DNA of 64,000 bases, taken from an uncultured Desulfobacteraceae bacterium (GTDB lineage: Bacteria > Desulfobacterota > Desulfobacteria > Desulfobacterales > UBA5852). How positions within the stretch are numbered: the stretch's first letter is position 1; each line of letters starts with the position of its first letter. Below the pieces are notes generated by a model. That model saw only the letters and a program-made list of their open reading frames with translations. It had not been told where the DNA came from and did no database searches. The stretch spans positions 124,001-188,000 of the forward strand of contig CAJXSL010000005.1 of the NCBI GenBank assembly GCA_913060875.1. Reading direction: 5' to 3'. Position numbers and translations under genes: made by a program. Positions 1 through 8,723 of the stretch are shown piece by piece.

Positions 1-1
1 C

Positions 2-1789
2 GGGCACGTGGATTTCACCATCGAAGTGGAACGCTCCCTGCGGGTTCTGGACGGTGCCGTGGGGGTGTTCTGTGCTGTGGGCGGTGTGGAGCCCCAGTCC
101 GAAACGGTCTGGCGCCAGGCGGACAAATACAACGTGCCCAAAATTGCTTTCGTCAACAAACTGGACCGGGTCGGGGCCGATTTTTTCCGTACCGTCGAGG
201 AGATGAAGGAGCGCCTCAATGCCGCCCCCCTGCTGCTGCAGATCCCCTGTGGCTCCGAAGATCGGCTTGAAGGGGTTTTCGATCTGGTCCAAATGCAAAA
301 GATCGTGTGGGACGACGAAACCCTGGGCGCTTCTTATACGACCCACGACCTGAGCCCGGCTGAGAAAGAAGAGCTCGCCCCCCATCGCGAACAAATGCTG
401 GAAACCCTGGCCGAGGTCGACGACCAGATCATGGAAGCCTACCTGAACGAAGCGCCCATCGACGCCGACATGTTGAAAGACGCGATCCGGCGGGCCACCA
501 TCGCCCTGGAGCGCGTGCCGGTATTGTGCGGCAGTGCCCTGAAAAACAAAGGCATCCAACCCCTTCTGGATGCCATCGTCCGCTATCTGCCCAGTCCCCT
601 GGATATCCCCGCCATCAAAGGAACCCATCCCGAAAGCGGGGAAACGATCGAGTGTCCGCCCAAGGACAAGGCGCCCCTGGCGGCCCTCATCTTCAAGGTA
701 TCCATGATCGAAGGCCGCAAAATGAGCTACGCCCGGGTCTACAGCGGCAAACTCAAGGCCGGGGAGGAAGTCTACAACGCCATCCGTAAAAAAAAGGAGC
801 GCATCTCCCGTATCCTGATGATGCATGCCAACAAACGGGACCGTATCGACGAAGCCGGTGCCGGGGGTATCGTCGGCATCGTGGGGCCCAAGGAATCGTC
901 CACCGGCGAGACCCTCTGCCATGCCGATGCACCGGTATGCCTGGAGGATATCGAGACCTACCAGCCGGTGATATCCGTGGCGGTGGAACCCAAAACCCAC
1001 GCCGACCAGGAAAAGATCGACGGCGTCCTGAATAAATTCCTGGCTGAAGACCCCACCCTGAAAGTGAAAATCGACGAGGACACGGGCCAGACAATTCTAT
1101 CCGGTATGGGGGAATTGCATCTTGAGATCATCATCAGCCGCATGCTGCGGGAATTCAAGACCAGCGTCAACGTCGGCAAACCCCAGGTGGTCTACCGCGA
1201 AACCATCGCGTCCGCCGGCGAGGGCCAGGCGGTTTTCGACAAGGAAGTGGCCGGCCATCGGCATTTCGGGGATGTGACCCTGCGGCTGACCCCCCTGCCC
1301 CGGGGCACGGGCAATACCTTTATCAGCCGCGTTACAGAGGGCCAGATCCCAGCCGACTTCGTGCCGGCGGTCGAGCAGGGCGTCATGGAGTCATTGGAAA
1401 GCGGCACCCTCATGGGCTACCCGGTGGTGGACATCCAGGCCGAACTCGTCGGTGGCAGCTTCAAGGAATCCCAGGGGACGGAACTGGCTTACAGGGTGAG
1501 TGCCTCAATGGCCTGCCGAGAAGCCCTGGCCCAGGGCAGCCCTTTCCTGCTGGATCCCATCATGAAAGTGGAAGTGTTCGTTCCGGAAACGTTTATGGGA
1601 GAGGTGATCGGCGATCTCAATGCCCGGGGCGGCAAGGTCGATGCCATCGAGCACCGCTCCGGCCAGCAGGCCATCACGGCCAGCGTTCCGCTGGCCCGCA
1701 TGTTCGGCTATTCCACCGCCCTGCGTTCGGCCAGTCAGGGACGGGGCACCTTTTCCATGCACTTTTCCCATTTCGACCGGAGCGGATGA
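2..1789 (+). CDS. fusA: Elongation factor G-type GTPase, 3' part (N-terminus outside window)
   Basis: Ribosomal translocase GTPase. The reading frame is already open at base 2 with GHVDF, the end of the G3 (DxxGH) motif, so the P-loop and about 80 residues lie upstream. NKLD (G4) is at 155-166 and a CGSAL G5-like motif follows near residue 175; domains II-V then run to the end, finishing in the GRGTFSMHFSH tail typical of EF-G. Neighbours are not rpsL, rpsG or tuf, so this is probably an EF-G paralogue (EF-G2 type) rather than the str-operon copy. It converges on the protease gene with only 7 bp between the stop codons and no hairpin visible there. Family assignment is certain, the paralogue class is inferred. 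Confidence 0.93.
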   Translation, partial: GHVDFTIEVERSLRVLDGAVGVFCAVGGVEPQSETVWRQADKYNVPKIAFVNKLDRVGADFFRTVEEMKERLNAAPLLLQIPCGSEDRLEGVFDLVQMQKIVWDDETLGASYTTHDLSPAEKEELAPHREQMLETLAEVDDQIMEAYLNEAPIDADMLKDAIRRATIALERVPVLCGSALKNKGIQPLLDAIVRYLPSPLDIPAIKGTHPESGETIECPPKDKAPLAALIFKVSMIEGRKMSYARVYSGKLKAGEEVYNAIRKKKERISRILMMHANKRDRIDEAGAGGIVGIVGPKESSTGETLCHADAPVCLEDIETYQPVISVAVEPKTHADQEKIDGVLNKFLAEDPTLKVKIDEDTGQTILSGMGELHLEIIISRMLREFKTSVNVGKPQVVYRETIASAGEGQAVFDKEVAGHRHFGDVTLRLTPLPRGTGNTFISRVTEGQIPADFVPAVEQGVMESLESGTLMGYPVVDIQAELVGGSFKESQGTELAYRVSASMACREALAQGSPFLLDPIMKVEVFVPETFMGEVIGDLNARGGKVDAIEHRSGQQAITASVPLARMFGYSTALRSASQGRGTFSMHFSHFDRSG

Positions 1790-1796
1790 CCGTCCG

Positions 1797-3248
1797 TCAT
1801 TGTCGCGGTTTATTGTTTTTTTTCTTGTTTTTATTGGAATCCCTGGCGGCGGTTTCGATTTTGGCCAGCAACGCTTCCGTTGCCTTCCGCTGTTGGGGCG
1901 CCTGATCGAATTCCAGGGCCTTCTTGAGCTGGAAAGCGGCTTTTTTCATATCCCCCTTGCCATAGTAAAACCGCCCCAGATGGAAAAACGCATCGCCCTG
2001 CCGCCGCATCTGGCTGTAGACCTTGCCGATATCGAAATGGGCCTGGTTGTAGTCGGGGTGGTTTTCCAGCAAAGCCTCGAAATAGCTGAGGGCCGTATCC
2101 AGATGGCCGGTCTCCTGATGGGCGCGGGCCAGAAAATAGAGCCCGTCCGGCTGTTGGGTACCCGCCCCCACCGCACCTTCCAGAAGCTTGATGGCCTGAT
2201 CGTATTGCCCGTCATAAAAATACAGTTTGCCCAAATCGGTTAAGATATCGGTGTCCAGGGGCCGCGCCGCCAAGGCTTTATTGAGGTGTTTGATGGCCTC
2301 GGTGCGCTTCCCCGTGCGCCCCAGGATCAGGCCGTAGCGGTAATTGAGCAACGGGTCGTCCGGGTCTTTTTCATAAGCCTGCCGGTATTGATGCAGGACC
2401 ACCTTGGCATCCCCGTATTGGGTCAGAAGTCGGGTGTGCATCCGGATAAAGGGGACGGGATCCACCAGCGGCGGCTGTTTGTATTTGCGGTTGAAATTCT
2501 GCACCCGGCGGTTAACATCACCGATCCGGCTTTCCACGGCCGGATGGGTCATTACGTAGGTTGGAATCTCCTCGGCGCCGAACCATTGTTTGCTGCGAAT
2601 CTTTTCAAACATGGAAACCATGCCTTCCCCGCGGTAACCGGCCTTGTACAGGGTGTTCAGACCGAGTTGATCGGCCTCATTTTCGTCCGCGCGACTGTAG
2701 GCCAGCATCAGGGTTTGGGCACCGGCCGCGGACCCCATCATGAGCGCCGAGCCGGCATCGCCGGCGCCGGCGGCTCCCAGCAAAATGCCGGCAATCATGC
2801 CGGCCAGCATGAGTTTGTTGACATTTTTGGAGCGTTCGATTTTCTCGGAAATGTGCCGGCTGACGACATGGCTGATTTCATGGGCCAGGATGCCGGCCAG
2901 TTCCTCTTCACTTTCCATCGCGGCCAGGAGACCGCTGTATAGGAAGATGTGGCCCGCCGGGGTGGCAAACGCATTGTAGACATCCTGTTGGACCACATAA
3001 AACTGGTATTCGAAGGGCTGCTCGGGCAGGACGGTCAGCAGTTTCCGGCCGACAGCGTTGACATAGTCCACGATCAGCGGATCCTCGATCAGGGGAAGCT
3101 GTTTTTTCAGCAGTTCCAGGAACTCCCTGGAAAGCTCCTTCTCTTCCTTGATGGTAATCGCGTCAGCCGGATCGGCAACCGACCACATCAAAACGAGGAC
3201 CAATACCAGAACTTTCACGGCCGTTCGCATCCGGCGCATTCGCTGCAT
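1797..3248 (-). CDS. BepA/YfgC-like periplasmic M48 metalloprotease with TPR repeats
   Basis: Probable periplasmic zinc protease and chaperone acting on outer-membrane proteins. After a hydrophobic signal sequence (residues about 7-30) comes an M48 domain with HEISH (zinc ligands and catalytic Glu, about residues 123-127) and the third-ligand motif ENEAD (about 189-193). The C-terminal half holds TPR-like helices (for example PLNYRYGLILGRTGK), as in BepA, followed by a Lys/Asn-rich tail. I chose the ATG at 3248, ten codons inside the longest frame, because an AAGGA-type ribosome site lies just upstream. Length, about 483 aa, matches BepA-type proteins. Family confident; the substrate is unknown. 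Confidence 0.9.
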   Translation of the reverse strand: MQRMRRMRTAVKVLVLVLVLMWSVADPADAITIKEEKELSREFLELLKKQLPLIEDPLIVDYVNAVGRKLLTVLPEQPFEYQFYVVQQDVYNAFATPAGHIFLYSGLLAAMESEEELAGILAHEISHVVSRHISEKIERSKNVNKLMLAGMIAGILLGAAGAGDAGSALMMGSAAGAQTLMLAYSRADENEADQLGLNTLYKAGYRGEGMVSMFEKIRSKQWFGAEEIPTYVMTHPAVESRIGDVNRRVQNFNRKYKQPPLVDPVPFIRMHTRLLTQYGDAKVVLHQYRQAYEKDPDDPLLNYRYGLILGRTGKRTEAIKHLNKALAARPLDTDILTDLGKLYFYDGQYDQAIKLLEGAVGAGTQQPDGLYFLARAHQETGHLDTALSYFEALLENHPDYNQAHFDIGKVYSQMRRQGDAFFHLGRFYYGKGDMKKAAFQLKKALEFDQAPQQRKATEALLAKIETAARDSNKNKKKNNKPRQ

Positions 3249-3444
3249 CCCGTTTCCTTTCCTATATCCCAAATTCACCCCTGCAAGCAGGGCACGCGGT
3301 CATCATCATAAAGGATTTCAGGGTCTTGATCAAGACATGCCACGAATGGACGCCCCACCGGACGGCGGGAAAAGACCATGCCTGGCCGGCGCAGCCTCCA
3401 ACGTGGCCCGAGGGGTTCGCCGGGCCGGTACGCCAAGAAACCTG

Positions 3445-3473
3445 TTGCACTTTCCCCCCCCCTTCGATAGGGT
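3445..3473 (+). promoter_or_regulatory. Candidate sigma-70 promoter for parAB
   Basis: TTGCAC (3445-3450), a 17-nt spacer and TAGGGT (3468-3473) lie 45 bp before the parA ATG in the 270-bp divergent gap with the protease gene. The -10 element is poor, so this is tentative. Confidence 0.3.
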
Positions 3474-3518
3474 AGACGATCTTTTTAATCCTCAAGTTAC
3501 AGGACGATAACACGAATC

Positions 3519-4277
3519 ATGGCTCATGTGATCTGCATCGCCAATCAGAAGGGTGGCGTGGGAAAAACCACCACGGCCGTCAACCTGTCCGCTTCCCTTG
3601 CCGCGGCGGAAAAAAAGACCCTTTTGGTGGACTGTGACCCTCAGGCCAACGCCACCACCGGCCTCGGTATCGACAAGAAAACCCTGACCAGCACCCTCTA
3701 CCATGGATTGATCGGCCAGGCGGACATCGCGCATCTCCTGAAGGAAACCGCGCTCCCATCACTCAAGGTGCTGCCCTCCAATGTGGAATTGATCGGGTTT
3801 GAAGTGGAAATGATGGACACGGAAGGCCGTGAGACCATTCTAAAACGATGTCTCGAGACCCTTCAGGATCAATACGACTATATCCTCCTGGACTGCCCGC
3901 CGTCCCTGAACCTGCTGACCGTCAACGCCATGACCGCGGCCGATGCCATGCTGATTCCGCTCCAGTGTGAATTTTATGCCCTGGAGGGGTTGAGCCAGCT
4001 CCTGCAGACCGTCAAACGCATCAAACAGGGCCTGAACCCCGATCTGGGGATCGGCGGCATCCTGCTGACCATGTTCGATAAACGGACCAACCTGTCTTAT
4101 CAGGTGGCGGAAGATGCCGAACGCTATTTCAAGGATCTGGTCTATCAAACCACGATTCCACGCAATATCCGCCTGGGGGAGGCACCCAGTTTCGGCAAGC
4201 CGATTCTCATGTACGACGCCGCTTCCGTGGGCGCCCAGAGCTATATGCAGCTGGCTGACGAGATCATCCGCCAGTAA
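3519..4277 (+). CDS. parA: ParA/Soj chromosome-partitioning ATPase
   Basis: Walker-type ATPase that works with ParB to segregate the chromosome. 252 aa, the usual size of chromosomal Soj without an N-terminal DNA-binding extension. The deviant Walker A motif KGGVGKTT is near residues 11-18, Walker A' is LLVDCDPQ and Walker B is LLDCPPS. The parB gene starts 37 bp downstream, the standard order. Such pairs usually lie close to the replication origin, but no dnaA, gidA/gidB or convincing parS is seen near it here. No strong ribosome site precedes the ATG; AGGA lies about 16 bases upstream. Confidence 0.95.
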   Translation: MAHVICIANQKGGVGKTTTAVNLSASLAAAEKKTLLVDCDPQANATTGLGIDKKTLTSTLYHGLIGQADIAHLLKETALPSLKVLPSNVELIGFEVEMMDTEGRETILKRCLETLQDQYDYILLDCPPSLNLLTVNAMTAADAMLIPLQCEFYALEGLSQLLQTVKRIKQGLNPDLGIGGILLTMFDKRTNLSYQVAEDAERYFKDLVYQTTIPRNIRLGEAPSFGKPILMYDAASVGAQSYMQLADEIIRQ

Positions 4278-4314
4278 TTCGAAAGCGTTTTCCCGCGGGA
4301 CAACAACGACCACC

Positions 4315-5217
4315 ATGACACGCAAAAGCACCGCATCGAAAGACAAAACCGGCCGCAAACGGAAAAAAATGGCCCTGGGCAAAGGGTTGGAAGCCCTTAT
4401 CCCCGGCGGCAGCGAGACCTCTACAGAGGCCCGCGATTATCTGCTCTGTGACGTGGCCATCATCAAGCCCAACCGCTACCAGCCACGGCGGCATTTTGCC
4501 GACGAAGACATGGCCGAGCTGACGGCCTCTATCCGCGCCCAGGGGGTCATCCAGCCCCTCCTCGTTCGCAAAGACGGCACCGGCTATGAACTGGTGGCCG
4601 GCGAGCGGCGCCTGCGCGCGGCCAAAAAGGCCGGCCTGCCCAAAGTCCCCGTGGTTGTCAAAGACATCTCCCATGCCGAAATGCTGGAGATGTCCATCGT
4701 CGAAAACATCCAGCGGGCGGATTTCAACCCCATCGAAGAAGCGGACGCCTATCACCGCCTGATGACCGAATTCGGGCTCACCCAGGACCAGGCCGCCGAA
4801 CGGGTGGGCAAAAGCCGCTCTGCCGTGGCCAACTTCCTGCGCCTGCGCCAGCTGGACGACGCCATCAAAACCAGCATCGTCGAAGGCGCCATCAGCATGG
4901 GGCATGCCCGCGCCCTGCTGGGACTGGAACACCCTCCCGAACGGTTGTCCGCCTGGCGGACCATCGTGGCCAAAAGCCTGTCGGTTCGCGAAACCGAACA
5001 GCTTATCCGCAAACTTAAATCCGTACCGCGCAAACCCGTTAAACGGAAACCGACAGAGATGGATCGCCACCTAGCCGCGCTTGCGGAAGACCTGTCGCGG
5101 TATTACGGTACCAAGGTGACGATTCAGCGGCAAAAGAAAAGCGGCACCGTCGCCATCGACTTTTACAGTGACGAAGACCTGGACCGCCTGCTGGGTCTGT
5201 TGAAAGGTGACCAATGA
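4315..5217 (+). CDS. parB: ParB/Spo0J centromere-binding CTPase
   Basis: Centromere (parS) binding protein and CTP-dependent clamp, partner of ParA. 300 aa from the ATG at 4315; a longer frame starting at 4114 overlaps parA and is rejected because ParB proteins begin with a short basic tail followed by LGKGLEALIP, seen here about 20 residues in. The ParB N-domain has the arginine patch GERRLRA and the VENIQR box; the HTH region (TQDQAAERVGKSRSAVANFL) and a C-terminal dimerisation segment follow. Start and family are confident. Confidence 0.95.
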   Translation: MTRKSTASKDKTGRKRKKMALGKGLEALIPGGSETSTEARDYLLCDVAIIKPNRYQPRRHFADEDMAELTASIRAQGVIQPLLVRKDGTGYELVAGERRLRAAKKAGLPKVPVVVKDISHAEMLEMSIVENIQRADFNPIEEADAYHRLMTEFGLTQDQAAERVGKSRSAVANFLRLRQLDDAIKTSIVEGAISMGHARALLGLEHPPERLSAWRTIVAKSLSVRETEQLIRKLKSVPRKPVKRKPTEMDRHLAALAEDLSRYYGTKVTIQRQKKSGTVAIDFYSDEDLDRLLGLLKGDQ

Positions 5218-5220
5218 GAT

Positions 5221-5238
5221 CCCTTGCCCGGGCAAGGG
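5221..5238. terminator. Perfect 18-bp palindrome just after parB
   Basis: CCCTTGCCCGGGCAAGGG begins 3 bp after the parB stop codon. It could end the parAB transcript, but no T-run follows, so its activity is uncertain. Confidence 0.35.
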
Positions 5239-5281
5239 GATCCCGGCAAATACCAAAGAAGCAATTGTTGCAGCAGGACTC

Positions 5282-5311
5282 GCTGCGGGCTGTTTATTCT
5301 TGTCCCGCAGC
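5282..5311. repeat. Inverted repeat upstream of cooT
   Basis: GCTGCGGG and CCCGCAGC form an 8-bp perfect stem with a 14-nt AT-rich loop, 43 bp before the cooT start. It could be an operator or a leader hairpin; nothing in the sequence decides which. Confidence 0.3.
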
Positions 5312-5353
5312 AAGCATCGCCGTCACGGTGATAACTGCGCGAGGAGAACGAAC

Positions 5354-5545
5354 ATGTGCGAAGCCAATGCCTATCTGATGAACGGTGAAGAACCCAGCCT
5401 GATCATGGAAGCTGTCGATGTCGTGGAACCGGAAAAAGACGGGCTGCGCCTGGTCAACATCTTCGGGGAGCAAAAATTTCTTAATGCCACCATCCAATCC
5501 CTGTCCCTGGTCGACCATAAAATCTATCTCAAAGCATGCAGCTGA
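5354..5545 (+). CDS. cooT: CooT-family nickel-binding protein
   Basis: Small cytoplasmic nickel-binding protein, 63 aa. The family is known from the CO dehydrogenase maturation operon (CooCTJ). The diagnostic MCEA start, whose Cys2 supplies a nickel-binding thiol, and the core VNIFGEQK...SLVDHKI are all present. I start at ATG 5354, preceded by GAGGAG at 5341-5346; the longer frame from 5207 overlaps parB. No CO dehydrogenase gene lies within the window, so its client cannot be told from context. Confidence 0.85.
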   Translation: MCEANAYLMNGEEPSLIMEAVDVVEPEKDGLRLVNIFGEQKFLNATIQSLSLVDHKIYLKACS

Positions 5546-5660
5546 ATTCGACAAAACGGACAGGAACCCCTTGTTCACATAGCGGCCGAATGGAATCCGC
5601 CGGCCGGACAAAACAACCGCTGCAATTTGCCTCCCTGCCGGCTGTCTTCCCGCGAATCCC

Positions 5661-7403
5661 ATGAAAATTCTGATCGCCAAAACTGCCGGCTTCTGCATGG
5701 GCGTCCGCCGGGCCGTCGAAATGGTGCTGGAGGCCCCGGACAAACATGAAGGCCCCATCTGCACTTACGGACCGTTGATCCACAATCCGCAGGTACTCGG
5801 TCTTCTGGAGGAAAAAGGCATCACGGTCTGCGACCGCATTCCCGCTTCGGGCCACGGCACCGTGCTGATCCGAGCCCATGGCGTTCCCCCCCAGGCCAAA
5901 GAAGGCTTGCGTGAGGCCGGATTCCAGGTCATCGATGCCACCTGCCCCCGGGTCATCCGCGTTCAAACCATCATTCGCAAACACGCCGCCAAAGGTTATG
6001 CCTCGATTATCATCGGCGACCGGGATCACCCGGAAGTGGTCGGCCTCAAGGGCTACGCCGGCGACAACGGCCATGTGGCCGCCACCCTCGAAGAACTCCA
6101 GCAGCTGCCCAGATTCGAGCAGGCCATCATCGTGGCCCAAACCACCCAGAACACGCGTCTTTACGATGCCATCAAAACCTGGGCGTCAGCCAACAGGCCC
6201 CATTACAAAATCTACGATACCATCTGCGATTCCACTGAAAAACGACAGGCGGAAGTCCAATGCCTGGCGAGCCAGGTGGATGCCGTGGTGGTGGTAGGCG
6301 GCAAGGAAAGCGGCAATACCCAGCGCCTTTACGAAGTGGCCCGCAATTCGGGCAAACCGGCTTTTCACGTGGAAACCGAGGAGGAACTGGATCTGGACGA
6401 TCTGGGGCAATTCCGGCAAATCGGCGTCACCGCAGGCGCCTCGACGCCCAACTGGCAGATCAAAAAGGTCTGCCGGGCACTGGAATCCGCCCCGTACCGG
6501 CGGGTTGTCGGATGGCGCCGCACCCTTTATCGCCTGCAGCGCGGGCTGTTGCTGACCAATATCTATGTGGCCCTGGGAGCTGGCGGGCTGAGCTACGCGG
6601 CCATGCACCTCCAGGGGCTGCGGCACTTTCTACCCCATGGACTGGTGGCGATACTTTATGTCTTGTCCATGCATCTCCTGAACCACCTCACCGGCGGAGA
6701 TGCCGATCGGTACAACGATCCCGGTCGGGCCCAGTTTTACAAGCGCTACAAATGGCCGCTGGCGTTTATGGCCATAGCAGGCGGGGCCGGCGGGCTGGGA
6801 ATCGCCATGGGCGCCGGCCTCCTGCCCTTCGGGCTTCTGCTGGTCATGAGTCTGTTGGGGCTGTCCTACAATCTGCATATCCTGCCGCCCTTCTTAAGCG
6901 GCGGTCGCTATGGCCGCATCAAGGATATCCCCGGATCCAAGACGTTTCTGATCGCCGCGGCCTGGGGGCTGGTCACAACGGTCATGCCGGCCCTGTCGGA
7001 AACCGGTCGCCTGGGGCCGGACACCCTGGCCGTACTGGCCTGGACGTCCAGCCTGGTTTTCGCTCGCACGGTGTTTTTCGATCTGCTGGATATGCAGGGC
7101 GATCGCCTCGTGGGGCGCGAAACCCTCCCCATCGTTCTGGGGCAAAAACGCGCCATGGACCTTTTGAAAATATCACTGGTGCTGCTGGTCGCCTTGCCGG
7201 CCATCACAAGCGCCATCGGTCTGTCAACGGGCTTGGGCTTTTTTCTGGTGATCATCCCTATGGCCTTGCTGACCGTGATTGTCGCCCACGAACAGGGCAA
7301 GATTTTGCCCGGTGCCCGCCTGGAGTTTCTGGCCGAATCCCATTTCATCCTGGCCGGTTTCATTGGTTTCCTATGGTCGCTCATCGTCACCGGCAAGCCC
7401 TGA
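5661..7403 (+). CDS. ispH: Fusion of IspH (HMBPP reductase) and UbiA-type prenyltransferase
   Basis: Single 580-aa frame with two enzymes. Residues 1-280 are IspH, the [4Fe-4S] enzyme making IPP and DMAPP: cluster cysteines C12, C95 and C189, substrate residues H41, H73, H123 and E125, and the STPNW motif at 261-265. Residues about 290-580 form a polytopic UbiA-like membrane prenyltransferase with a first Asp-rich region (NHLTGGDADRYND, 341-353) and a second DLLDMQGDRLVGRETLP motif. The frame is uninterrupted through the junction (WRRTLYRLQRG). Known family roles suggest isoprenoid precursor supply linked to prenyl transfer, for example to a quinone ring; the prenyl acceptor is not known. Confidence 0.9.
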   Translation: MKILIAKTAGFCMGVRRAVEMVLEAPDKHEGPICTYGPLIHNPQVLGLLEEKGITVCDRIPASGHGTVLIRAHGVPPQAKEGLREAGFQVIDATCPRVIRVQTIIRKHAAKGYASIIIGDRDHPEVVGLKGYAGDNGHVAATLEELQQLPRFEQAIIVAQTTQNTRLYDAIKTWASANRPHYKIYDTICDSTEKRQAEVQCLASQVDAVVVVGGKESGNTQRLYEVARNSGKPAFHVETEEELDLDDLGQFRQIGVTAGASTPNWQIKKVCRALESAPYRRVVGWRRTLYRLQRGLLLTNIYVALGAGGLSYAAMHLQGLRHFLPHGLVAILYVLSMHLLNHLTGGDADRYNDPGRAQFYKRYKWPLAFMAIAGGAGGLGIAMGAGLLPFGLLLVMSLLGLSYNLHILPPFLSGGRYGRIKDIPGSKTFLIAAAWGLVTTVMPALSETGRLGPDTLAVLAWTSSLVFARTVFFDLLDMQGDRLVGRETLPIVLGQKRAMDLLKISLVLLVALPAITSAIGLSTGLGFFLVIIPMALLTVIVAHEQGKILPGARLEFLAESHFILAGFIGFLWSLIVTGKP

Positions 7404-7481
7404 CCACCATATGAGCCATCAAAGGGGCCGAACCGAAAATATACCGCCACAAATTGGATTCGATGCCGCGGTATGCCCCCC

Positions 7482-7781
7482 CTAATCGTGATGTTTCATA
7501 CCGTGGGCCTCTTTGAAACGATGCCATTCGTCATGGTCGATTGTGCCGTCCTGATTCAAGTCAATCGCATGAAACACCTTCGGTTCGGCCTGCGGGAAAT
7601 GGGCGTTGAATTCCGCCATGCTCACCAGGCCATCCCCATCGCTGTCCATGTCGCCGAAATGGGCGTTGAAGGAATGCGGATCCGGCATCGCCGTTGCATG
7701 ATAGGAGCCATGATGGCCGCTACAGCCCAGGATAAAAGCAATGCCGATGGTGGTCATCAAGAAAAAACGTAAATGCTTCAT
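7482..7781 (-). CDS. EF-hand calcium-binding lipoprotein
   Basis: 99-aa exported protein. The start at 7781 is fixed by GGAGGCGAT directly before the ATG, 13 codons inside the longest frame. A short hydrophobic signal ends in ILGC (lipobox, Cys about residue 20), so it should be a lipoprotein. Two EF-hand loops are visible, DMDSDGDGLVSM and DLNQDGTIDHDE, both with Asp/Glu at liganding positions, and the protein is His-rich at both ends of its mature part. Calcium binding is expected from the loops; its partner is unknown. Stands alone between genes on the opposite strand. Confidence 0.8.
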   Translation of the reverse strand: MKHLRFFLMTTIGIAFILGCSGHHGSYHATAMPDPHSFNAHFGDMDSDGDGLVSMAEFNAHFPQAEPKVFHAIDLNQDGTIDHDEWHRFKEAHGMKHHD

Positions 7782-7872
7782 ATCGCCTCCAATCTTGAGG
7801 GTTCCGTAAGCAGTGCCCATTCTGTCCTTCCGGTCGTATCCGGAATAGCCGGCACCTTGATATCGATACCGC

Positions 7873-7901
7873 TATGCTAAAGCGTCCTGCCCCAAGGTCA
7901 A
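7873..7901 (-). promoter_or_regulatory. Candidate promoter of the EF-hand lipoprotein
   Basis: On the minus strand TTGACC (7901-7896), a 17-nt spacer and AGCATA (7878-7873), about 92 bp before the start codon. Confidence 0.35.
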
Positions 7902-7942
7902 GCGCACTTTCCTGCAGCCCCGCGCCAAGCCGCTTGGGAACC

Positions 7943-7972
7943 TTGACAATTTGCCCTCTTCATCACCATATT
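7943..7972 (+). promoter_or_regulatory. Candidate promoter of the GAF/kinase/USP operon
   Basis: TTGACA at 7943-7948, an 18-nt spacer and CATATT at 7967-7972. It lies about 180 bp upstream of the GAF gene, leaving a long leader in which no other gene is seen. Confidence 0.35.
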
Positions 7973-8150
7973 TTAGGTAGCTTGTTCTGAAGCGAAATCG
8001 GCAACGCTTCCCCTCGCTTCGACATCATGAAGGCCCCCCCCGCTTCCAGGGGTTACAGGCATTTGGCTTTGCGGTCCATGCACCCGGGCTGATTGACCGA
8101 CCCGGAGCATTCGCCGCAATCCCCCCATTCCATCGGCACAAGGAGCCGCC

Positions 8151-8723
8151 ATGCACCCGGAACCTGAAAAACGATTCCATCTGAAGCAGTTCAAAGCCAT
8201 CAGTTCGGCCATCGCCCAATACGAAGACCTGGATGTGCTCCTGAACCATTTTGTCGAGGGGTTGTGTCGGACCTTCAAGCTGAAAGGCACCAGCATCCTG
8301 CTTTATGACGCGCACGAATCCCAGCTCTTCCGGGTGGCCAGTTACGGCATCAGCGAACAATATCTGACCAAGGGGCCTCTGTTCATGGATGAAAACGACG
8401 AGGCTTTTGTCAGCGGCCGCCCCGTTCTGGTGGATGACATGCAAAGCGATCCCCGCATTCAATACTGTGACGAAGCGCTCAAGGAAGGGATTGCCGCGAT
8501 GCTGTCCTTTCCCATCAAGTATCGCAATACGGTGGTTGGGCTGATCCGCGCGTACCACAGTGCCCCCATCGCGCTGCACGAAGAAGATGTAAATTCCATT
8601 GCCGTACTCTCCCAGCTCCTGGGGTTGGTGATCGAAAACAACGGGATGAAAAATTTCCTGAGCCAGGTCCAGATGGCCGTGTCGAATTTGCCCATCCATC
8701 TGCGCGAAGGAAGCCATGGATGA
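8151..8723 (+). CDS. GAF-domain protein
   Basis: 190-aa cytoplasmic protein consisting of one GAF domain (about residues 18-165): the AISSAIAQYEDLDVLLNHFVEGL entry helix region, the SILLYDA strand, and the AAMLSFPIKYRNTVVGLIRAY core. There is no kinase, HTH or cyclase module attached. AAGGAGCC precedes the ATG. Its stop codon overlaps the next start (ATGA), so it is translationally coupled to the kinase-like gene and probably feeds a small-molecule or redox signal to it. The ligand is unknown; two cysteines are present but no clear haem or Fe-S motif. Confidence 0.8.
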   Translation: MHPEPEKRFHLKQFKAISSAIAQYEDLDVLLNHFVEGLCRTFKLKGTSILLYDAHESQLFRVASYGISEQYLTKGPLFMDENDEAFVSGRPVLVDDMQSDPRIQYCDEALKEGIAAMLSFPIKYRNTVVGLIRAYHSAPIALHEEDVNSIAVLSQLLGLVIENNGMKNFLSQVQMAVSNLPIHLREGSHG

